Shown here: piece after piece, positions 1 through 4,841 of the stretch
How positions within the stretch are numbered: position 1 is the stretch's first letter
How the letters are laid out: each line of letters opens with the position of its first letter
Assembly: GCA_036444215.1 (NCBI GenBank)
Contig: JAZGAA010000034.1
Span: 1 to 7,081 of the forward strand
Length of the DNA: 7,081 bases
Reading direction: 5' to 3'
Source of the DNA: CAJVXI01 sp036444215
Lineage (GTDB): Bacteria > Patescibacteriota > Minisyncoccia > UBA6257 > UBA9933
Position numbers and translations under genes: made by a program
The notes under the pieces: generated by a model
Databases searched by the model: none
Told to the model about the DNA's origin: nothing
The model's input: the letters and a program-made list of their open reading frames with translations, nothing else

Positions 1-667
1 CATTTCTAAAATCTATAACCACCATTCAGTGGCTTTAGAGGATGTAAGTTTTAAGATTGAACCGCAAGAATTTATTTCTCTAGTGGGAAGATCAGGCGCC
101 GGTAAATCAACCGTCATTAAGCTGTTAATAGGTGAGGAGAAACCAACCAAAGGCCGAGTAATTTTCGGCTCTTATGATGTTAATAAACTAAAAAGTAAAG
201 AACTTCCTCAATTACGACGGCATATCGGCGTTATTTTTCAGGATTTCCGACTTTTGCAGAATAAAACCGCCTATGAAAATATTGCTTTTGCCTTAGAGGT
301 TGCCGGACGGTCTCGTCGTGATGTTACTGAATTTGTGCCTCAAGCCCTGGAAATGGTTGGTCTAAAGAATAAATCCAACAATTTTCCCAGAGAGCTTTCT
401 GGCGGAGAAAAACAACGAGTGGCTATTGCTCGAGCGATGATTAATCATCCTGATGTAATTGTCGCTGATGAACCAACTGGAAATTTAGACCCACTTAATA
501 CCAGAGAAATCATCCGATTGCTGTTAAAAATTAACGAATTAGGCACCACTATAATTTTAGCCACCCATAATAAAGAAATTATTAATCAACTTGATAAACG
601 GGTTGTCAGCTTGGAAGACGGTCGACTTATTAGAGATGAAAAAAAGGGGAAATATATTTTGGCATAA
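1..667 (+). CDS. ftsE: Cell division ATP-binding protein FtsE (5'-partial)
   Basis: This is the ABC-type ATPase that pairs with the membrane protein FtsX; known FtsEX complexes act at the division site and control peptidoglycan hydrolases. The reading frame is open from base 2 (ISKIYNHHSVALEDVSF), so the GTG at 29 is an internal valine and the true start lies a few codons before the window. Visible motifs are Walker A GRSGAGKST (bases 86-112), the Q-loop FQDFRLL, the signature LSGGEKQR, Walker B VIVADEPTGNLDP, and the switch histidine in ATHN. These give a complete nucleotide-binding domain of about 220 residues, the usual FtsE length. The gene ends with TAA at 665-667, only 6 nt before ftsX, which strongly supports FtsE over other small ABC ATPases such as LolD. 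Upstream regulation is outside the window. Confidence 0.95.
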   Translation, partial: ISKIYNHHSVALEDVSFKIEPQEFISLVGRSGAGKSTVIKLLIGEEKPTKGRVIFGSYDVNKLKSKELPQLRRHIGVIFQDFRLLQNKTAYENIAFALEVAGRSRRDVTEFVPQALEMVGLKNKSNNFPRELSGGEKQRVAIARAMINHPDVIVADEPTGNLDPLNTREIIRLLLKINELGTTIILATHNKEIINQLDKRVVSLEDGRLIRDEKKGKYILA

Positions 668-673
668 ATTTGT

Positions 674-1582
674 ATGCTTACCGCTCTATTCCGAATAATT
701 AAATACGGTATCCAGGGATTTTGGCGCAATGGCTGGCTTTCAACAACTACCATTCTTATTATGATTCTGGCTTTAATTGTTTTTGAAGGATTAATAATTT
801 TCAATGTCCTGACTAAAACAGTACTTCAAACTGTTCAAGACAAAATTGACATTAGTGTTTATTTTAAACTTGAAACCTCTGAAGACGATATCTTGAAAAC
901 TAAAAAATCTCTGGAAAGTTTAGCGGAAGTTAAAAACGTAGAATACATTTCCCGGGATAAAGCATTAAGCATCTTCCAAGAACGTCATCAAGATGACGAA
1001 CTTATTTCCCAAGCCCTTGAAGAATTAGAAGAGAACCCTCTGGCAGCTTCTCTTAATGTCAAGGCCTACAATCCTGAAGAATACGTTACTATTGCCAGTT
1101 ATCTTGAAAACGAATCCTTGAAAAATTTAATTAGTAAAGTTACTTACGCTCAAAATGCCGTGGTTATTGACCGTTTGGCAAAAATTATTGACACCTCAGA
1201 AAAAGGAGGTTTGATTTTAACGTTTTTATTGGCTTTTGTCGCTACGGTAGTAACATTTAACACTATCCGATTGGCTATTTATTCCAACCGTGAAGAAATA
1301 GGAATTATGCGCTTAGTAGGCGCTTCTAATTCGTTTATCAGAGGCCCTTATGTAGTAGAAGGGATAATTTACGGTTTGATTGCCGCCTTGTTAAGTATTT
1401 TTATTTTAGCGCCAATTATTTATTTCGCCACTCCTTATATTGAAGTTTTTGTATCGGAAATAAATCTCTGGAATTATTTTACTGCTAACTTAGTAATACT
1501 TTTGAGTTACCAAATACTTTTTGGCGTTGTCCTTGGCATAATCTCCAGTTTTGTAGCGGTGAGGAAATACCTTAAAATATAA
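674..1582 (+). CDS. ftsX: Cell division permease-like protein FtsX
   Basis: FtsX is the membrane partner of FtsE. It relays ATP hydrolysis to extracytoplasmic wall hydrolases or their activators. The 302-residue protein has the family layout: a short cytoplasmic N-terminus, TM1 at about residues 22-46, an extracytoplasmic domain at about 50-172 rich in charged residues, then TM2 (176-200), TM3 (226-252) and TM4 (270-297). The cytoplasmic stretch REEIGIMRLVGAS after TM2 is the typical FtsX/MacB-like coupling segment. The ATG at 674 is the first start after the ftsE stop, and no SD precedes it at normal spacing; the nearest purine run (GGGGA at 646-650) is 23 nt away. Translation probably depends on coupling to ftsE. 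No hydrolase gene such as pcsB, envC or an M23 peptidase follows; the next gene is convergent. Confidence 0.94.
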   Translation: MLTALFRIIKYGIQGFWRNGWLSTTTILIMILALIVFEGLIIFNVLTKTVLQTVQDKIDISVYFKLETSEDDILKTKKSLESLAEVKNVEYISRDKALSIFQERHQDDELISQALEELEENPLAASLNVKAYNPEEYVTIASYLENESLKNLISKVTYAQNAVVIDRLAKIIDTSEKGGLILTFLLAFVATVVTFNTIRLAIYSNREEIGIMRLVGASNSFIRGPYVVEGIIYGLIAALLSIFILAPIIYFATPYIEVFVSEINLWNYFTANLVILLSYQILFGVVLGIISSFVAVRKYLKI

Positions 1583-1595
1583 AAATCCTAATTTA

Positions 1596-1665
1596 AAAAT
1601 CCAAATGTCAATTCAAGCTCAAAGCTCTAAATTCAAAACGTTTTGACATTTGAGCTTTGGATTTT
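1596..1665. terminator. Bulged inverted repeat between convergent ftsX and antiporter genes
   Basis: AAAATCCAAA (1596-1605) and GCTCAAA (1617-1623) pair with TTTGAGC (1649-1655) and TTTGGATTTT (1656-1665). This gives 17 base pairs interrupted by an 11-nt bulge on the left arm. An alternative stem pairs CAAATGTCAA (1602-1611) with TTGACATTTG (1643-1652), and TCAAAACGTTTTGA (1633-1646) is itself a palindrome. Its position between two convergent stop codons, with A/T-rich outer arms, suggests a bidirectional terminator. That role is inferred; the pairing is seen directly. Confidence 0.6.
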
Positions 1666-1670
1666 GACAT

Positions 1671-3371
1671 TTATTGCTGGTGGTCTATTTTTTTCAACAT
1701 GTCCAAATCTCTTTTCTTTAATCGTTTAAGATGGTCTAATTCAGGATCAAGACTGATAATTCTGCCTAAGTATTGGCCAGAGGTAAAATACGGCAATAAA
1801 GCATAATCAACGCCTTGCTTGTAAAAAATTTCCGCTTCTTCTTCGTCTTGGACTCGAAGAATAACCTTAGGCCCAACGCCTCTTTTCTGCTTCTTTAATT
1901 GATTAATCCTACTAAGGAGTATTAAATTGTCTTCAAAATTAGGGCTTGTAGAAATTACCAATTTGGCGCTGCGAATGTTGGCTCGTTCAAAAATCTCGCC
2001 GTCGGAAACATCTCCGAAAAGATAACTGTATTTTGCTCTTTTTAATTCGCCAATTACATCAGGATCAGAATCAATTATTAAAAGTTTTTCTTTGGGAATA
2101 TAATAGGCAAGGCCCTGACCAGTCCGATGGGAACCGATTAAAATTATCGGCTTATGAAAACCGGTTTTTAAGGCATGGTTTTCTTTAGGATAGCGGCGCT
2201 CAAAAATTGAAAGATAACCCGATAAATATCTGAAAATCTGGTCAGCATAGATAATTAGATAAGTGGAAAGAGTAATGGTAATAACTCCAACTGCCGTAAT
2301 TAGCGAAACTACCTGTTCATTAATGTGCCCGAGTTTTAATCCAAAAGCCGCCAGAATCAAACTGAATTCCGAAATCTGAGCCACGGTCACGCCAGCAAAA
2401 AAACTGGTTCTTTTTCGATGACCCATTAATCCCATAATAACCAAGACAATCAGCGGGTTGCCGATTAAGACAAAAAGCGAAAAAACAAGAACCGCTAAAG
2501 TGATGCCGGAAAAGCTGGAAAAAACAATTGAAGAACCGAGAATAACAAAGAAAATCAAAATAAAGAAATCCCGCAAAGACCTGATGCGGGCTGATATCTG
2601 AAAATGCTCCGAAGAATTAGCCAGAGCCAAGCCCGCTAAAAAACCGCCGATTTCAATGGAAAATCCTACCTTCGGATGACTGACAGCCGCGGCCAAAAGA
2701 AAACACCAAGCCAAACTGGTTAAAAATAAAAGTTCCTGAGACCGGGCGATTTTATCAAAAATCAAAGGAAAAATCTTTCTGCCCAGCCAAAGCATCAAAA
2801 CAAATAGAACTATGCCTTTCAGAACCGTCAGGAAGATATTTTGAAAAACTATCCCTTGGCCGCTTTCAATACCAGCCAAAAAGACCAAAAGCAAAATAGC
2901 CACAAAATCCTGAACTAATAGAAACCCGATACTGATTTTTCCGTATAAACTGTTAAGGTCTCTTTTTTCTGAAAGTAGTTTAACGATAATAATGGTGCTG
3001 GAGAAGGTAAGAGCAATGGCAATATAAGCCGAGTGAAGATAGGTAAAATCAAACAACAAAGCAATTAAAAATCCGACAATAAAAGTGAAAATAATCTGGC
3101 CCATACCGACAATCAGCGAGGTTCTGCCGACTAACCGCAGGGAAGTGAAGTTTATTTCCAGACCTACCAAAAAAAGCAAAAACATTATTCCCAAGTCAGA
3201 GAAAACCCGGAAGATTTCTTTGTTGTCCAGATGGAAAAATCCAAAATAACCGATAATAATACCGGTAATAATATAAGCCAGAATAATCGGCTGTTTTAAG
3301 AGTTTGGCGGCAATTCCCAACCCAGCTGCTATTACAATAACAATTGCTAATTCAATAATTCCCGAAGCCAT
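1671..3371 (-). CDS. CPA2/Kef-type monovalent cation:proton antiporter with TrkA-N domain
   Basis: This is an inner-membrane exchanger of the monovalent cation:proton antiporter-2 family (KefB/KefC-like), expected to move K+ or Na+ against H+ for ion and pH balance. The 566 residues comprise about 12 hydrophobic segments (residues 5-380), then a hydrophilic regulatory part. The family's conserved Gln-Asp pair in the ion path is visible as LLVQDFVAILL (Q154, D155). From about residue 407 a Rossmann-type TrkA-N/RCK domain begins: KPIILIGSHRTGQG, an acidic end to strand 2 (LLIIDSDP, D434/D436), and LFGDVSDGEIFERANI. The glycine loop is GSHRTGQG rather than the common GxGxxG, so the nucleotide preference is uncertain. 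The C-terminus is basic and charged (about 545-566). The ATG at 3371 has no SD but lies about 43 nt below a good promoter. It is convergent with ftsX and looks monocistronic. Cation specificity cannot be read from sequence. Confidence 0.9.
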   Translation of the reverse strand: MASGIIELAIVIVIAAGLGIAAKLLKQPIILAYIITGIIIGYFGFFHLDNKEIFRVFSDLGIMFLLFLVGLEINFTSLRLVGRTSLIVGMGQIIFTFIVGFLIALLFDFTYLHSAYIAIALTFSSTIIIVKLLSEKRDLNSLYGKISIGFLLVQDFVAILLLVFLAGIESGQGIVFQNIFLTVLKGIVLFVLMLWLGRKIFPLIFDKIARSQELLFLTSLAWCFLLAAAVSHPKVGFSIEIGGFLAGLALANSSEHFQISARIRSLRDFFILIFFVILGSSIVFSSFSGITLAVLVFSLFVLIGNPLIVLVIMGLMGHRKRTSFFAGVTVAQISEFSLILAAFGLKLGHINEQVVSLITAVGVITITLSTYLIIYADQIFRYLSGYLSIFERRYPKENHALKTGFHKPIILIGSHRTGQGLAYYIPKEKLLIIDSDPDVIGELKRAKYSYLFGDVSDGEIFERANIRSAKLVISTSPNFEDNLILLSRINQLKKQKRGVGPKVILRVQDEEEAEIFYKQGVDYALLPYFTSGQYLGRIISLDPELDHLKRLKKRDLDMLKKIDHQQ

Positions 3372-3420
3372 ACGCTAGTTAAGTTGATTATTTAATTGGT
3401 TAATTAGTTGATCAGTTTTA

Positions 3421-3429
3421 ATTATAACA
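3421..3429 (-). promoter_or_regulatory. Extended -10 promoter for the antiporter gene
   Basis: On the minus strand TG-T-TATAAT gives a consensus -10 hexamer (3426 to 3421) with an extended TG motif (3429-3428). No good -35 is seen at 16-18 nt, as is common for extended -10 promoters. Transcription should start near 3414, leaving a leader of about 43 nt before the ATG at 3371. It lies just downstream of the terminator of the preceding small gene, so the antiporter is probably transcribed on its own. Confidence 0.6.
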
Positions 3430-3441
3430 AACGCTCAAAAT

Positions 3442-3475
3442 AAAAAAAGCACCCAATGTTATTTATTATGGGTGC
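3442..3475 (-). terminator. Rho-independent terminator of the small basic-protein gene
   Basis: GCACCCA (3475-3469 on the minus strand) pairs with TGGGTGC (3455-3449), a 7-bp stem with a 13-nt A/T loop. It is followed on the minus strand by seven T (3448-3442) and then ATTTT. It lies about 20 nt after the TAA of the small gene at 3496, the expected place for its terminator. Confidence 0.8.
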
Positions 3476-3495
3476 AGTTTAATTATTGCTATTTA

Positions 3496-3684
3496 TTAAC
3501 AGGGAACAGGTCGCCAAGCTCGTTCCGCTCTTTTCGCCCACTGCCTTGCCACTTTTTCTGGATGACCTAATTGATTTTTACAAAAATTATATGTATCTTC
3601 TCCTATTTCCTTTGAGACATCCTTTTCCTTAAATGGCTTTCTATATAACTTTTTGCTTTTACGATTTTTTTCATTATTTATCAC
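3496..3684 (-). CDS. Small basic protein of unknown function (start uncertain, possible frameshift)
   Basis: I do not recognise this protein. The open frame encodes up to 62 residues from a GTG at 3684. It is very basic at the N-terminus (NRKSKKLYRKPFKEKD), then NFCKNQLGHPEKVARQWAKR, and ends RPVPC, with cysteines in NFCK and at the last residue. There is no membrane segment or signal peptide. Three signals show that it is a real unit: an extended -10 promoter (3734-3762), a very strong SD (AGGGAGGTGA, 3690-3681) and a terminator (3442-3475). The oddity is the start. The GTG sits inside the SD itself, whereas the ATG 9 nt beyond GGAGG (3674-3672) is in another frame and stops after 23 codons. 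One extra A in the run of seven A just after that ATG (3671-3665) would join the ATG to this frame as MKKNRKSKK, about 59 residues. This could be a sequencing indel, slippage, phase variation or decay. Confidence 0.6.
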   Translation of the reverse strand: MINNEKNRKSKKLYRKPFKEKDVSKEIGEDTYNFCKNQLGHPEKVARQWAKRAERAWRPVPC

Positions 3685-3690
3685 CTCCCT
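3672..3690 (-). promoter_or_regulatory. Very strong Shine-Dalgarno and out-of-frame ATG
   Basis: AGGGAGGTGAT on the minus strand is close to a full complement of the 16S rRNA tail. The ATG at 3674-3672 begins after a 9-nt spacer from GGAGG, which is good spacing. This is the only strong SD I find before any gene in the window, so the ribosome is expected to start at this ATG and not at the overlapping GTG at 3684. Confidence 0.75.
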
Positions 3691-3733
3691 AGTATGATTT
3701 AATTCTTAATTTAATGTGCTAATAGTACTCAAT

Positions 3734-3762
3734 ATATTAGCAGATACCGCGATTATTGTAAA
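3734..3762 (-). promoter_or_regulatory. Promoter of the small basic-protein gene
   Basis: On the minus strand, TTTACA (-35, 3762-3757) is separated by 17 nt from TAATAT (-10, 3739-3734). A TG one base before the -10 (3742-3741) makes an extended -10. Transcription should start near 3727, giving a leader of about 50 nt that carries the strong SD. Confidence 0.6.
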
Positions 3763-3787
3763 TAGTAAAGTAATTACGTTTTTGAAA

Positions 3788-3807
3788 GGCTGCCGGGCAG
3801 GGATTCG
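3788..3807 (-). repeat. 20-bp copy of the tRNA-Gln 3' end (att-like direct repeat)
   Basis: GGCTGCCGGGCAGGGATTCG is identical to 4692-4711, the 3' part of the intact tRNA-Gln: part of the T-loop, the T-stem 3' strand, the acceptor 3' strand, the discriminator G and the first two C of CCA. Orientation is the same as in the tRNA, and homology stops on both sides. A 3'-end tRNA fragment in direct orientation is the usual mark left by tyrosine-recombinase integration at a tRNA gene. No recombinase gene is visible. Confidence 0.8.
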
Positions 3808-3908
3808 CCTACAAGTAAATTTCCTGACGGAAATTTCTCGCAGGCCGCCCCTCGCGGCGCTCGCCTTTCGCTTCGCGAAAACTCGCGCTTCGCTGCGGTC
3901 TTCGAATC
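3801..3908. repeat. GC-rich palindromic (REP/MITE-like) block with T-arm-like ends
   Basis: The block is bounded by the inverted 7-mers GGATTCG (3801-3807) and CGAATCC (3902-3908), words found in tRNA T-arms. Inside are a perfect 8-bp hairpin AAATTTCC/GGAAATTT with loop TGAC (3817-3836), a 5-bp stem CGCAG/CTGCG (3839-3843 with 3893-3897), and enclosed within it GCCGC/GCGGC (3844-3858) and TTTCGC/GCGAAA (3866-3880). Its composition is far more GC-rich than the flanks and it has no convincing coding frame. The nested hairpins resemble a dispersed repeat element; copy number elsewhere in the genome is unknown. Confidence 0.55.
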
Positions 3909-3923
3909 CTATCTAACAACAAG

Positions 3924-3962
3924 TATAATAAAAACTCCTCATAAAGAGGAGTTTTTATTATA
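3924..3962. terminator. Long perfect hairpin, probable bidirectional terminator
   Basis: TATAATAAAAACTCCTC (3924-3940) is perfectly complementary to 3946-3962 across a 5-nt ATAAA loop, a 17-bp stem. The core ACTCCTC/GAGGAGT is followed by five T on either strand, so it can end transcription in both directions. On the minus strand it lies about 60 nt after the methyltransferase stop and is the likely end of the tRNA-methyltransferase transcript. Confidence 0.8.
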
Positions 3963-3997
3963 TGCTGGCCGACACGAACTAGAACCGTAGTCGGCCA
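3963..3997 (-). other. tRNA-minihelix-like hairpin in the methyltransferase 3' region
   Basis: Read on the minus strand, TGGCCGA (3997-3991) pairs with TCGGCCA (3972-3966) as a perfect 7-bp acceptor-like stem. After one unpaired C, TACGG/TCGTG (3989-3985 with 3977-3973) forms a 5-bp stem with two G-U pairs around the 7-nt loop TTCTAGT. The loop resembles a T-loop (TTCRANT) except at its fourth base. GCA follows where G73-CCA would be. This matches the acceptor plus T-arm half of a tRNA with no D or anticodon arm. It is not a normal tRNA. It may be a degraded tRNA end, an element end or a 3' stabilising structure. Confidence 0.4.
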
Positions 3998-4024
3998 AGC
4001 CCCATAAGGCTATTTTCAATGATT

Positions 4025-4636
4025 TTATCTTAACATTTTAACGCTCTTCGAGCATATAATATCATAAGATTCAATGGGTTCATTATATTCCACATGAATC
4101 GAAGATGTGGCCCCTTTTGAAATATGAATATGTACAAAATATTTCTTAAGAAGTTCTCTAATGTGCATTATGTCATGACTAAACTTTGGTACATCTATTT
4201 CGAACTTATTTTGAATACCCCCTTTTCTAACATAACTCAGTAAGAGAAAACCTTGATCCATAAGATGAATTTGAATATTTTTTATTAAACTTTGCAACTG
4301 ATCAAAAGATAAGTATTGCATAATTCGCAACAAAAGAACTACATCGTATTTTTTATTATTCCAATCAAAATTATCAATATCAATCTTCTGGAAATTAATA
4401 CGTTCCCTTAGAGAACGGTTTAAACCATATATCCAGTCAAGGTTAACAAGGTCTATTGCCTCTACCATACACCCTTTTTTTGCTAAAAAGATTGTGTTTC
4501 TACCGTTGCCGCAACCAATATCAAGAACCTTGGTGTTATCTGAAAAAATAGCATCGTTTTCTTTTACAACTACACTTGGCTCTAGTGTTGTTATTCTAAA
4601 TTTGTCCTGTTTATATATTTTTTCCCAAGGGTGCAT
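4025..4636 (-). CDS. TehB-like class I SAM-dependent methyltransferase
   Basis: This is a soluble Rossmann-fold methyltransferase of unknown substrate, closest in look to the TehB/Methyltransf_11/25 group. The chosen start is the ATG at 4636, giving 203 residues (MHPWEKIYKQDKF...). The frame stays open further upstream, but that extension runs through the tRNA-Gln gene and is not coding. Motif I is VLDIGCGNGRNTIFLA (residues 37-52), the SAM-binding acidic residue is D62 in VEAIDL, a motif near DIDNFDW (86-92) would contact the adenine, and motif IV is YDVVLLLRIMQYL (97-109). Length is normal for a minimal family member. No SD precedes the ATG. The gene begins 54 nt after the encoded CCA of the tRNA with no terminator between, so it probably shares the tRNA promoter. 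It lies inside the tRNA-end direct repeats, consistent with accessory cargo. Tellurite resistance should not be assumed. Confidence 0.82.
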   Translation of the reverse strand: MHPWEKIYKQDKFRITTLEPSVVVKENDAIFSDNTKVLDIGCGNGRNTIFLAKKGCMVEAIDLVNLDWIYGLNRSLRERINFQKIDIDNFDWNNKKYDVVLLLRIMQYLSFDQLQSLIKNIQIHLMDQGFLLLSYVRKGGIQNKFEIDVPKFSHDIMHIRELLKKYFVHIHISKGATSSIHVEYNEPIESYDIICSKSVKMLR

Positions 4637-4690
4637 ATTGTTTGTATTATCAAAGACGACTCTCTTCGAGCGAAAACACCTATCACGAGT

Positions 4691-4764
4691 TGGCTGCCGG
4701 GCAGGGATTCGAACCCCGGTGACGACATCCAGAGTGTCGCATCCTACCGCTAGATGACCCGGCA
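4691..4764 (-). tRNA. tRNA-Gln (anticodon CUG)
   Basis: The 74-nt gene folds as a complete cloverleaf. The acceptor stem is TGCCGGG/CCCGGCA; the D-arm is ATC-T-AGCGGTA-G-GAT. The anticodon stem CGACA/TGTCG carries the loop CTCTGGA, so the anticodon is CTG, reading CAG (Gln). A 4-nt variable loop is followed by the T-stem CGGGG/CCCTG with T-loop TTCGAAT. The discriminator is G73 and CCA is encoded. The U1-A72 pair together with G73 are known bacterial tRNA-Gln features. No terminator follows; the methyltransferase lies directly downstream on the same strand. Its last 20 bases before the final A are duplicated at 3788-3807. Confidence 0.96.
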
Positions 4765-4775
4765 AAAGCTATATT

Positions 4776-4803
4776 ATTATATCAATTTTCTCATAGAATT
4801 CAA
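4776..4803 (-). promoter_or_regulatory. Promoter of tRNA-Gln (and probably the methyltransferase)
   Basis: On the minus strand TTGAAT (-35, 4803-4798) is followed after 16 nt by a perfect TATAAT (-10, 4781-4776). Transcription should start near 4769, only about 5 nt before the mature tRNA 5' end at 4764. It is divergent from the pilB promoter. Confidence 0.7.
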
Positions 4804-4832
4804 TTATCAACACATTCTTTTGCTTTAAAATA

Positions 4833-4841
4833 TGCTATAAT
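4833..4841 (+). promoter_or_regulatory. Extended -10 promoter of pilB, near the start codon
   Basis: TG-C-TATAAT (TG at 4833-4834, TATAAT at 4836-4841) is a consensus extended -10; no convincing -35 is seen at 16-18 nt. The expected start of transcription is about 4848-4850 and the ATG is at 4853, so the mRNA would have almost no 5' leader. Confidence 0.65.

Larger units (their letters stand above)
3685..4024. other. Gene-free stretch between small gene and methyltransferase
   Basis: No protein gene is supported in these 340 bases. From left to right they hold the small gene's leader and promoter (to 3762), a short A/T stretch, a 20-bp copy of the tRNA-Gln 3' end (3788-3807), a GC-rich palindromic block (to 3908), a long perfect hairpin (3924-3962), a minihelix-like hairpin (3963-3997) and a small AGCC/GGCT stem (3998-4011). 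The GC-rich block stands out sharply from its AT-rich surroundings. Confidence 0.7.
3788..4711. mobile_element. Possible tRNA-Gln-targeted mini-island carrying a methyltransferase
   Basis: The two identical 20-bp tRNA-end copies lie 904 bp apart (start to start). They enclose the methyltransferase gene, a terminator, a minihelix-like hairpin and the GC-rich block. In tRNA-targeted integration the incoming element restores the tRNA 3' end and leaves the old end at its far border, and this geometry fits: intact tRNA on the right, fragment on the left of a minus-strand tRNA. No integrase or excisionase gene is present, so this would be a decayed or non-autonomous remnant. A local duplication of the tRNA end is the alternative. 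Confidence 0.35.

Noticed and set aside
29..31. GTG as the start of ftsE
   Set aside because: The frame is open to the window edge and the upstream residues ISKIYNHHS match the usual FtsE N-terminus; the GTG is an internal valine.
586..804. 72-residue minus-strand open frame
   Set aside because: It is antisense to the ftsE end and ftsX start, with no promoter or SD and no recognisable motif.
1200..1215. SD-like AAAGGAGG followed by TTG inside ftsX
   Set aside because: It encodes EKGGL just before TM2. No alternative frame of useful length opens there and the spacing to TTG is too short, so it is chance coding sequence.
3716..3916. 66-residue open frame on the plus strand
   Set aside because: It crosses the small gene's promoter, the copied tRNA 3' end and the GC-rich hairpin block. 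It has no SD and its composition reflects those non-coding elements.
3788..4011. CRISPR array
   Set aside because: The repeats here are inverted hairpins of differing sequence; there is no regular series of direct repeats with spacers and no cas gene.
4025..4636. Restriction-modification or defence methyltransferase
   Set aside because: The protein lacks DNA methyltransferase motifs (DPPY/NPPY or PCQ) and there is no nuclease partner; it is a small generic SAM methyltransferase.
4494..4757. 87-residue plus-strand open frame
   Set aside because: It is antisense to the methyltransferase and the tRNA, with no start signals of its own.
4637..4765. N-terminal 43-residue extension of the methyltransferase
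   Set aside because: It is a translation through the tRNA-Gln gene and its 3' flank; the family fold begins after the ATG at 4636.
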